This document shows, in pieces, positions 1 through 7,885 of a stretch of 35,229 nt of DNA. The notes beneath the pieces are model-generated. The model made no database searches and had not been told where the DNA came from. It saw only the letters and a list, made by a program, of their open reading frames with translations. The position numbers and the translations under genes were made by a program. The DNA is from an archaeon (GTDB lineage: Archaea > Asgardarchaeota > Hermodarchaeia > Hermodarchaeales > Hermodarchaeaceae). The stretch is taken from the NCBI GenBank assembly GCA_016550485.1, contig JABXGV010000181.1:1-35229 (forward strand). Direction: 5' to 3'. Each line of letters starts with the position of its first letter. The first letter of the stretch is position 1.

Positions 1-1
1 A

Positions 2-925
2 TTATCAAATTCTACCGTCGATGCTATTAATCATGCAAATGTAGTTCAAATATGTCCAGAGTTATTCCTGGGTGCGTGTGCTGAGCTAAACGATTCCAGC
101 GAAGATTTTTCAGTAGTAGTGCGCGGTGCTGAACTTGATGTATTAGCATCGATGAAGGGGCTTCCCCTAAACCTGTCTCATCCGAATCTACTAACAGGCG
201 CATTTGTGGGGTGCGTACTAGCTAGTGAATTTAGTGTTGAAACAGGTGACAATATAACACTAACTTGGGAATCAGCCTCGGTAACATTGGAATGTCTACA
301 AATCTTCGAGTCTCACCAAACTCATGATTTTGAAATACTCATATCTATGTATCATGCAAGGCAACTAGCTCCATCATTTGGTGTAAGCTATTCTCTAATA
401 GAACTAAAACTAAATGACCCCACACAGGCTGATAGCACAGCAACGTCTTTAGAGGCTACGGTACCTGGAATCCGTGTATTGCCAGAGCGTGCAATGAGCA
501 AGTATATTGAGCTAGTAACCGCCCAACTATTTGCTATTTTATGGGCATTGGGGCTTGTCATATCACTAGTAATGGCAATTGGGGTCTATTTTGTTATGCA
601 AAATACTGTTGAAGAAAGTGTCTACGAAATTGCTGTGTTACGCGCATTAGGATCTCCACGTCGAGATATTATTACTCTAATCCTCGCCCAAGCGCTTCTC
701 ATTGGTACAGCCGCAGGAATTCTTGGTGTTGCAATAGGAGTTGTCCTTGCCGACTCCATTAGTATATTCGTTACGTATATTCTGGCTGGAACGTACATCG
801 CTCCGTATTACCTACCAATCAATTTGATCGCGGCTGCAATAGCTGCTATAATTAGTGGAGTAATTGGTGGATTACTTCCTGCATATCGTGCAGCAGCCAC
901 TCCACCAGGCATCGTTCTTCAGTAG
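2..925 (+). CDS. FtsX/MacB-type ABC transporter permease, C-terminal part (5' truncated by window edge)
   Basis: Frame is open from base 2 without a stop, so the track's start at 119 is probably not the real one. C-terminal TM helices with 'YEIAVLRALGSPRRDI' and 'GGLLPAYRAA' are typical of FtsX-like permeases. Confidence 0.8.
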   Translation, partial: LSNSTVDAINHANVVQICPELFLGACAELNDSSEDFSVVVRGAELDVLASMKGLPLNLSHPNLLTGAFVGCVLASEFSVETGDNITLTWESASVTLECLQIFESHQTHDFEILISMYHARQLAPSFGVSYSLIELKLNDPTQADSTATSLEATVPGIRVLPERAMSKYIELVTAQLFAILWALGLVISLVMAIGVYFVMQNTVEESVYEIAVLRALGSPRRDIITLILAQALLIGTAAGILGVAIGVVLADSISIFVTYILAGTYIAPYYLPINLIAAAIAAIISGVIGGLLPAYRAAATPPGIVLQ

Positions 926-977
926 AACATCGGAGGTTAGCTAAACGAAGACCACACAAAAATCCTTCTGGGATAAT

Positions 978-2603
978 TTGCAGGCAATTGTAACAGTCGC
1001 TGCGATTCTGTTGTGCATTGGTCTGAGGCTGGTTCCTGCCCTTGTTTTAGCAGCTCCGTACCTTCCTGATCCTTGGGTACATATTGCAAAGGCGGACAGT
1101 ATTCTGCAGTGGGGGCACTTTGACATTTGGGGGGATTATGCAGACCACTGGCCAGGTTTGAACATGCTCATCGCGCTCATCTCAAGTTTTCTCGGAATAG
1201 ACACTATACTAGTGGGACAATTTCTTATCCCGCTTTTATGCAGTCTTTCTCTCATCTTCTTCTATCTACTAATCCGTCGACTCACAGGGAGTGGGTTAAT
1301 TGCCCTAACCAGCCTTCTGTTATTGGGGTTTGCAAGCCCTCTGACTCTGATAATGGGTACTACGTACAAGGAAGGATTAGCCCGGCTTTTTCTATCAGCT
1401 ACACTCTTCGCTTTCGTTATTCGTTCGCCAAGTCGTGTTTCAACTGTCTTGCCTGTGATACTCTTCGTAGGGGTAACAATACCAATTCATCATCTTACAT
1501 TTCTTGTGGCAGGCACAGCTCTGCTCTTTGCTGTAATTTCCACTCAGATATTCAGTCTTCGTCGAGGGGAGCTAACGCGTTGGTCATGGCTCTTTCAGAC
1601 GCTTAGTTACTTCTTCGTCTTCGCCTTCGCTCTGATATACTATATCATGTTTAATTGTGTTGGATTATTACCGGTGGATACCACCAACCTTGTTGTAGGA
1701 CTGTTTGCCTATATCGTTCTTTTTGGAGCGCTTAACCTTCGCCGGCTCCTAGCCACTGGTACTACTACCGATCTCAAACTCGTACTTGGTGGGCTAATGA
1801 TCGTCGCAGTGGTCGCGCTACTGGGGAGCCTTATCTTTCGTCCAATTTTCCCGCTTACAGTACTCCCGGCTTCAACCCTCCTATTACTCGCTCCTATGCT
1901 AGCAACAATCACTCTTGCCTGGATGGGCCTAGCATCCATCGACAGGCTTTCAATTCAAGCTAAAATCCTCCTCTCCTCATGGATGTTCGCGCTCTTTGGA
2001 GTATCGTTTTATGCATTCTTCAGCGGGCACTCATCAATCAACTTGATTCTGACTTATCGATTGTTCATTTTTGCACTTGCACCTTTATCTGCCTTGGCAG
2101 GTATTGGCGTCTTCGCATATGCCGCTTCTCATCCTCGACGGACCCGCATCGTCCAGGCAGGTTTAATCATTGGTCTACTCGCAGTACTGCCAGTCACCAC
2201 GCTCGCCTTTAATCGAGACCCATTCTTTGGTTACGGCTGTAGTGTGACCCCGCCAATCCAAGCTAGTAATCAATGGTTGGCAGCTCATGCACCAACTGGT
2301 GCAGTAATCATTGGTGATCATCTCTTTACATATTATCTCGAATACTATTTAGAGCAAAATACAGACATTGTTGGGGGAATCCAGTTGTTTGTGGGAGGAG
2401 ATTATGACACACCCTTCACATTCGCTGGGGTCCATAAGTACATGAAAGAAAACGGTTTTTGGCTGCCTTCTGGTGTCCAGTGGACACCTGTGGATACTGA
2501 TATTGTGGACTGGCTTGCCACTCATGCAACCATAAGTCTAGTCTTCAATAACGGTATTGTACAACTCTACCGTCGTAACCAAGCTAGCTACTCTGTTCTT
2601 TGA
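978..2603 (+). CDS. Polytopic membrane protein, GT-C/oligosaccharyltransferase-like, function uncertain
   Basis: 541 aa ORF, many hydrophobic helices, short extracytoplasmic-looking C-terminal region; start codon TTG uncertain. Confidence 0.6.
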   Translation: MQAIVTVAAILLCIGLRLVPALVLAAPYLPDPWVHIAKADSILQWGHFDIWGDYADHWPGLNMLIALISSFLGIDTILVGQFLIPLLCSLSLIFFYLLIRRLTGSGLIALTSLLLLGFASPLTLIMGTTYKEGLARLFLSATLFAFVIRSPSRVSTVLPVILFVGVTIPIHHLTFLVAGTALLFAVISTQIFSLRRGELTRWSWLFQTLSYFFVFAFALIYYIMFNCVGLLPVDTTNLVVGLFAYIVLFGALNLRRLLATGTTTDLKLVLGGLMIVAVVALLGSLIFRPIFPLTVLPASTLLLLAPMLATITLAWMGLASIDRLSIQAKILLSSWMFALFGVSFYAFFSGHSSINLILTYRLFIFALAPLSALAGIGVFAYAASHPRRTRIVQAGLIIGLLAVLPVTTLAFNRDPFFGYGCSVTPPIQASNQWLAAHAPTGAVIIGDHLFTYYLEYYLEQNTDIVGGIQLFVGGDYDTPFTFAGVHKYMKENGFWLPSGVQWTPVDTDIVDWLATHATISLVFNNGIVQLYRRNQASYSVL

Positions 2604-3576
2604 GAGTTTTACTGAGCCCCTGCGATATATTGTGCTGCGCTTTGAATTGGAGATGGTGTTGCATCCTTTCTACAGCCGCCACACTGTGATAAATGTCACC
2701 GGTACGTGTCTTCTCAAAGACAATTTCCGAGGAGCCTCTTGGGTTTTGTCTCTGAACCTCCTTTGCTAGCTCCAAGATAGATAATGGCTGTCCAGTTCCT
2801 ACATTGAAAGGCAGTGTATCCCTTATCTGATATGTAGCAGAGCGGATCATTGCCTCCACTACATCTTCAACGAAAATGAAATCTCGAGTTTGGTGCCCAT
2901 CTCCAAAGATAACTAGCGATTCACCATTCAAGGCTCGGTGAATGAAACTACCTACGACACCAGCTTCGCCCTCAGCTAGTTGTCGTGGTCCGTATACATT
3001 GAAGAAGCGGAGAAGCACTGACTCCATAGCATTGTTTAGGGTGACCGTTTGGCAGAATAGCTCCCCAGCGACTTTACTGGCTCCATAGGGTGAAAGTGGG
3101 TTTCTTGGGGCGGTTTCCGGCGTAGGCACTTGGCTGGGCGTACCATAGACCGCGGCGCTAGACGCAAAGACTAGCCGCCGCGCTTCCGCTTTGATTGCGC
3201 TCATAATAACATTGAGTGTACCTGTAACGTTTACATCATGATACAGGCGCGGATTCCGCACGGACTCCGCGACCTTTGTCGCGGCGGCTAAATGAAATAT
3301 GACGTCAACGTCTCTGCACGCCTCCTGCACCTCTTCTAGGTTCCTGATGTCGCCTTCAATCAGGGTAAAGGATTTGGATTCCAGCGCGTCTTGCAGGTTT
3401 GAGGCGCAGCCAGTCGACATATTGTCAAGGCCCACCACCGTGTACTGGCGCTGCAGCAACGCATCTACCAAGTGGCTGCCAATGAACCCGGCGGCACCCG
3501 TGACCACCGCCCTAAGCCGAGATTTCACCATTCGGATAACACCTTCACTGTCAAGCCCGCACGACCTACTTATCAT
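2584..3576 (-). CDS. NAD-dependent epimerase/dehydratase (UDP-glucose 4-epimerase-like, extended SDR)
   Basis: N-terminal 'VTGAAGFIGSHLVDALL' Rossmann motif and 'PYGASKVAGE' (YxxxK) catalytic motif; 330 aa. Confidence 0.88.
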   Translation of the reverse strand: MISRSCGLDSEGVIRMVKSRLRAVVTGAAGFIGSHLVDALLQRQYTVVGLDNMSTGCASNLQDALESKSFTLIEGDIRNLEEVQEACRDVDVIFHLAAATKVAESVRNPRLYHDVNVTGTLNVIMSAIKAEARRLVFASSAAVYGTPSQVPTPETAPRNPLSPYGASKVAGELFCQTVTLNNAMESVLLRFFNVYGPRQLAEGEAGVVGSFIHRALNGESLVIFGDGHQTRDFIFVEDVVEAMIRSATYQIRDTLPFNVGTGQPLSILELAKEVQRQNPRGSSEIVFEKTRTGDIYHSVAAVERMQHHLQFKAQHNISQGLSKTLKEQSS

Positions 3577-3614
3577 TTTTCCCCTCGCCCGCGCCCAGCC
3601 CAGAGCGGGGGAAA

Positions 3615-3628
3615 ACCCTTAAAAATCC
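3615..3628. promoter_or_regulatory. Candidate TATA element between divergent epimerase and S19 genes
   Basis: 'ccttaaaaat' reads as a TATA-like box on both strands; about 51-59 bp from the S19 ATG and about 42-50 bp from the epimerase start. Confidence 0.4.
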
Positions 3629-3676
3629 CAGCCCACATGGGAGAGGCAGCCTCCCACGCGGAGCCGTGACCACACC

Positions 3677-4081
3677 ATGGCCAGGAAATTCAAATACCGC
3701 GGGCACGACCTGGACACCCTCCAGCGCATGCCCATGGACCAATTCATCCAGCTCCTCCCGAGCCGCCAACGCCGCAGCCTCCGCCGCGGCCTCCCACCCC
3801 GCCAGCGCAAGCTCCTCGAACGCCTCCGCAAAGCCCACCAAAGCACCAAACGCAGCCAAAAACCCGCCGTCCGCACCCACAACCGCGACATGATCATCCT
3901 CCCCGAAATGGTCGGCATGACCATCGCCATCCACAACGGCAAAGAATACCTCCCCCTCACCATCACCGCCGAACACATCGGCCACTACCTCGGCGAATAC
4001 GCCCCCACCAACAAAGCCGTCCGCCACGGCAACCCCGGCATCGGTGCGACCAGGGGAAGCCAGTACGTACCCCTTAAATGA
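3677..4081 (+). CDS. rps19: 30S ribosomal protein S19 (uS19)
   Basis: Archaeal S19 motifs 'RKFKYRGHDLDTLQRMPMDQFIQLLPSRQRRSLRRGL', 'VRTHNRDMIILPEMVGMTIAIHNGKEY', 'ITAEHIGHYLGEYAPT'. Confidence 0.95.
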   Translation: MARKFKYRGHDLDTLQRMPMDQFIQLLPSRQRRSLRRGLPPRQRKLLERLRKAHQSTKRSQKPAVRTHNRDMIILPEMVGMTIAIHNGKEYLPLTITAEHIGHYLGEYAPTNKAVRHGNPGIGATRGSQYVPLK

Positions 4082-4101
4082 GACGTTAATCTAATAGATA
4101 A

Positions 4102-4120
4102 ACACTATATTATATAGGTT
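4102..4120 (+). promoter_or_regulatory. Candidate TATA promoter for the LAGLIDADG-HTH gene
   Basis: AT-rich 'cactatattatatagg', about 55-75 bp upstream of the ATG at 4176. Confidence 0.4.
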
Positions 4121-4175
4121 AGCTTACGCATTGATTAGTTATTATACCCACTTCTAACCTAATTTAGGGTACCAA

Positions 4176-6032
4176 ATGGCGAAAGAAACAGCATTGTTCA
4201 CGTTATGGGATTTGCCTTCTGAATTGCTGTATGTCTCTCTCAAGACAGATTTCTCGAAAGAGTTCTTTACCAGACTTCAGGATTTCTACTCAATTAGTAC
4301 GATTGCCAGTAAAACAGAGGTTAGTTTTAGCACCTTCACTAAGTGGTTAAGAAAGAGTGAGGAATCTGGTGACCCTTTCTTCATTCGCCTTGATTCATTC
4401 AGAAATCTAGTAGAAATGTTAAAGGAAAAAACTAGTTGGGATGTATCAAGAGAAGTATTAGAAAGGCATGTTCGTGCACTCCGAGGTTACAGAGGATCTA
4501 AAATATTATGGAATCCAAATCTCCCTTTCAAAGAAAACAAAGATTTAGTAAGAATTGTTGTACACCTCATCGGAGATGGATATCTACCAAAAACTGTTGG
4601 TTCAGCAAGAACACCTTCTTATACAAATGGTAACGAGTTTCTTCGAGAACAATTCCATCAGATATTTTCACGAGTTTTTGGAGATGTTACTGATTGTACT
4701 CGGAGCTATATTGACAGAAGCGAGAAGGGACGATCCTATGTGGCTTTTGCTAAGTGGTTCGGATATCTAATTCGTTATTGGTATCCAGATGCCCGGTTTG
4801 ATGAATTACAGGGATCCTTACCTTCATCGTTTCTGACTTTACCTTTGCAGTTTAAGGCTGAAATGGTGCGGACGTTTGGGGATGATGATGGGCATGTGGG
4901 GGCGCATAGTATTCGGTTTACGTCGGGGGGTGCGACGATTCTTGAGCAGGTGCGGTCGCTGGTGTTGGAGTTGATGGAGGCGACGTTGTCGCCAGAGGCG
5001 TTTGGGGGGTTGGTGGGGTCGGTGGGTGAGGTGCGGGCGTGTCGGTCGTGGTTTATTTTGGATGTGTTTCGGCCGTTGTTTGGGTGGTATGCGGAGCATG
5101 TGGGGTTTTCGCATCCGGAGCGTGCCGAGCGGTTAGAGTTTCACTTGGCTTGTGATGTGGCGCATGTGGAGCGGGGGTTGGATGGGTTTGATCTGGATTT
5201 TCTGGTGTTGGTGGGGTTGGGGAAGGCGGGGTCGGTGGGTGATGTGGCGCGTCGGTTTACGGTGCGGGAGGATTTCTTGTTCCCGGTGGTGCAGCGGCTT
5301 AGGAAGTTGGGGTGGATAAGGAAGACGGAGAAGCGGAAGTTTACGACCTATTATCAGACGACGATGGCGGGTCGGCAGTTTCTGGAGCGGGTGTTGGGTC
5401 GCAGGTGGGAGGTGGGGGATCGGTTGGTGGTGTCGAACGAGTTTGTGGGGCGGTTGCGGGGGGAGTTGTTAAAACGGTTTGAGACGGTGGCGGCGGTGGC
5501 GCGGGCGGCGGGGATTCCGGAGACGACGGTGCGGGGGTATCTTCATGGGGGTCGGCAGTGGATGAGTGGGCGGTGGGTGGTGCGGTTGGCGGAGCTGGTT
5601 GGGTGGGGGGTGCGGGAGGTGGGTGATGGGGTGGTGGTGGCCTTTGGTTCGGGGTTGGCGCCGCGGTATGAGCAGTGTGATTTCTTGGGGAAGGCGTTGA
5701 TGAGTTATCGGTGGTTTAGTGTGGGGAAGGTGGGGTTTGCGGGGTGGCTGGGTGGTCGTCGGCGGGAGGTGGTGCGGGAGCGGCGGTTGTTGGATGATGG
5801 GTTTGCGGAGAAGTTGAAGACGGCGGGGGTGATTCGTGTGCGGATTCTGGCCTTGGCGGAGGCGCGGGGTGGGGAGGTGTCCTTGGAGGCGTTGAGGGCG
5901 GATTCGGTGTTGCGTCAGCTGGTGTCCGATAGGCATGCGGCGTATTTGGCGGATCGGATGGTGAAGCTGGTGAATCAGGGCGTCTTTGCGCGGGTGAAGC
6001 GGGGAGTATACCGTCTTGTGGAAGCGGCTTAA
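4176..6032 (+). CDS. LAGLIDADG-family protein (homing endonuclease or derived regulator) with several HTH-like segments
   Basis: Motif-like 'LVRIVVHLIGDGYL' (nt about 4566-4586) and 'MVRTFGDDDGH' (nt about 4863-4895) spaced as paired LAGLIDADG helices; HTH-like stretches at the N-terminus, middle ('VGDVARRFTVREDFLFPVVQRLRKLGWI', 'VAAVARAAGIPETTVRGYL') and C-terminus. Confidence 0.75.
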   Translation: MAKETALFTLWDLPSELLYVSLKTDFSKEFFTRLQDFYSISTIASKTEVSFSTFTKWLRKSEESGDPFFIRLDSFRNLVEMLKEKTSWDVSREVLERHVRALRGYRGSKILWNPNLPFKENKDLVRIVVHLIGDGYLPKTVGSARTPSYTNGNEFLREQFHQIFSRVFGDVTDCTRSYIDRSEKGRSYVAFAKWFGYLIRYWYPDARFDELQGSLPSSFLTLPLQFKAEMVRTFGDDDGHVGAHSIRFTSGGATILEQVRSLVLELMEATLSPEAFGGLVGSVGEVRACRSWFILDVFRPLFGWYAEHVGFSHPERAERLEFHLACDVAHVERGLDGFDLDFLVLVGLGKAGSVGDVARRFTVREDFLFPVVQRLRKLGWIRKTEKRKFTTYYQTTMAGRQFLERVLGRRWEVGDRLVVSNEFVGRLRGELLKRFETVAAVARAAGIPETTVRGYLHGGRQWMSGRWVVRLAELVGWGVREVGDGVVVAFGSGLAPRYEQCDFLGKALMSYRWFSVGKVGFAGWLGGRRREVVRERRLLDDGFAEKLKTAGVIRVRILALAEARGGEVSLEALRADSVLRQLVSDRHAAYLADRMVKLVNQGVFARVKRGVYRLVEAA

Positions 6033-6595
6033 GTAGATGGGGTTGAGCTGGTGAGTATCTGGCGGACTCTTGTTGGAAGGGTTGGATAAGCTTTAGCAAT
6101 TGCGAGGGCGAGGAAGGTAATGAAGAGGGTGACGTCCAAGGGGTCCAGCAGTAGGGCGGTGCCGGGGGCGGTCACTTGTGTGAGGGGGGCGAAGAAGGGT
6201 TCGATTACGAGCTGGGGTATGAGGTGGGTACCGGTGTTGACGAGTAGGATGTAGATGTTGAGTTGAACAGAGAGGGTGATGAGTGGCCAGAGGAGTGCGA
6301 CGTAGCCGCCGAGGAGGTCAAAGAGGGTATGGCTTAGCAGGCAGAAGGAGGCGAAGAGGGCGGGCTCGTAGAGATGAGGGTACCAGTTACGTGCTGTTAA
6401 AACAAGGGCGATGCAAATCGGTAGTAGCGTGAGTAGTGAGTGGAACGCTGCGCGGTGTAGTCCTAGGAAGATGTCGAAATCTGGGAGTACGGCGACCCAG
6501 CAGAGTCTTAGTATCCATTTGGGTTTCTTGGCGAGGGGGAGAGCAAGGAGTCCAGAGAAGGCTATGTGTTCCAGTAGTGACGGCATGAGAGGCAC
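6029..6595 (-). CDS. Membrane-bound metal-dependent hydrolase, YdjM-like
   Basis: 'VAVLPDFDIFLGLHRAAFHSLL' Asp/His pattern near the N-terminus followed by TM helices. Confidence 0.65.
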   Translation of the reverse strand: MPLMPSLLEHIAFSGLLALPLAKKPKWILRLCWVAVLPDFDIFLGLHRAAFHSLLTLLPICIALVLTARNWYPHLYEPALFASFCLLSHTLFDLLGGYVALLWPLITLSVQLNIYILLVNTGTHLIPQLVIEPFFAPLTQVTAPGTALLLDPLDVTLFITFLALAIAKAYPTLPTRVRQILTSSTPST

Positions 6596-6673
6596 TTAAC
6601 TGACGAGCGAAAAAATGATTCTCATCTACGTGAAGGCTATGCCTTCATAGGCAATAGCAGACTTTAAGAAGGA

Positions 6674-7231
6674 TTGCGGTTGAAGGAGGCTGGAATATAC
6701 CTAGTGTTTGCTGGGGGTTCGTTGTTGAAACCGTGGTTACTGAATATTCTGGCGTGTCCTATCTGTAAGGAACACCCCCTCACTGTTCATATCATACAAG
6801 TCGAGTCAAACGAGTTGAAGGACTCTGCGAGTTTGGCTAAGGAACTAGTAGTTCACTTCAAAAAGGGTGTGCTTTCCGAACCCTCTCTTGGACCGGTTCA
6901 CAATCTGTCAGGAAACAAAGATGTTGACAAGTGGCTTGCAGCTGCACGGACTGCCTTTGCTGGGCTAGCGAAGCAAAAGCCTTCGCCAAGTGCACTACAA
7001 CCTCTTGTTGATTTTCTTCACAAGCTTGAGGTTCTTGAGGGTGTTTTACGGTGTGAAAAGTGTAGACGGTTCTATCCGATTGGATCCCGTATTGTCGGCG
7101 TTCCTGAGTTGTTACCAGATACGCAGCGTGACAAAGAGGCAGACCTTGCTTTTCTAAGGAAACACAAAGATGTATTGCCAGAGAAATTACTGTCAGGCTC
7201 TAAACCTTTCACTCTAAAGTTAAAGGAATGA
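6674..7231 (+). CDS. Trm112-like zinc-binding protein
   Basis: 'LLNILACPICKEHPL' and 'LEGVLRCEKCRRFYPIGSRIVGVPELLPD' are Trm112-family hallmarks; start probably the TTG at about 6725. Confidence 0.75.
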   Translation: MRLKEAGIYLVFAGGSLLKPWLLNILACPICKEHPLTVHIIQVESNELKDSASLAKELVVHFKKGVLSEPSLGPVHNLSGNKDVDKWLAAARTAFAGLAKQKPSPSALQPLVDFLHKLEVLEGVLRCEKCRRFYPIGSRIVGVPELLPDTQRDKEADLAFLRKHKDVLPEKLLSGSKPFTLKLKE

Positions 7232-7241
7232 ATGGTTGAAC

Positions 7242-7256
7242 AGAATTTTTATATAG
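7242..7256 (+). promoter_or_regulatory. Candidate TATA box for the L22-S3 operon
   Basis: 'ttttatatagg' about 155-170 bp upstream of the L22 ATG. Confidence 0.45.
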
Positions 7257-7410
7257 GGCACACCGCTTCTCCCTCTTCTACTCCGTCTTTCAGATGGGGT
7301 TAGGCATTATGCCTAGATTCAGCACCCCTAGTGGAAGGAACGTGACTTGTGGCGTTCTTTGCTCCTCGATGTTGAATCTTGTACGCGAGTGAACTAACCA
7401 GCAGTAGGTC

Positions 7411-7881
7411 ATGAACTTTATGCCTCATTATGGCTATTCCATCATTGGGCTAGACCCTGATAAAACCGCCAAGGCTAGCGGACGCGAGGTTCGTATTTCT
7501 CCAAAGGATGCTCGTGAAGTATGCCAAGAGATACGGGGTCTCCGCGTTGAAGCGGCGAAGAGCTATCTAGAGGAAGTTATCGCTTTGCGCAAGGCTGTAC
7601 CCTATCGGCGGCATGACAGGAAAGTCGGTCACCGAAAGGGCCTGCGCAAGGCTGACTCTGGTCGATTTCCTGTCAAAGCGTCCCAAGTGATTCTTCGGGT
7701 GATTGAAAACGCGGAAAATAATGCCGACTTTAAAGGACTCGACCTTGAGCGGCTTCGGATAACTCATATTTCGGCTTATCCTGGTAGGGCTCTTCGCCGA
7801 GTAATCGAGCGGTCGCATGGTCGAGCAACAGCGTTTGATGAGCAGCTAGTTCATATTGAAGTAGTGTTGTCGGAGGAATGA
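7411..7881 (+). CDS. rpl22: 50S ribosomal protein L22 (uL22)
   Basis: Archaeal L22 pattern 'AKASGREVRISPKDAREVCQEIRGL', 'RHDRKVGHRKG', 'RFPVKASQVILRVIENAENNADFKGLD'. Confidence 0.95.
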   Translation: MNFMPHYGYSIIGLDPDKTAKASGREVRISPKDAREVCQEIRGLRVEAAKSYLEEVIALRKAVPYRRHDRKVGHRKGLRKADSGRFPVKASQVILRVIENAENNADFKGLDLERLRITHISAYPGRALRRVIERSHGRATAFDEQLVHIEVVLSEE

Positions 7882-7885
7882 TAGC

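Noticed and set aside
3566-4027. Minus-strand ORFs 3566-4027 and 3619-3978 and + frame ORF 3666-3893
   Set aside because: Out-of-frame readings of the C-rich S19 gene; S19 itself is unambiguous.
4082-4175. Replication origin at the skew switch
   Set aside because: No orc1/cdc6 gene or recognizable origin-box repeats nearby, and the flanking skew is short and asymmetric (4176-4850 is not G-rich). Kept only as a hypothesis under the skew finding.
4839-6099. Minus-strand ORFs 4839-5114, 5469-5936 and 5716-6099
   Set aside because: Pro/His/Arg/Thr-rich low-complexity translations produced by the extreme G/T bias of the sense strand; no recognizable domain.
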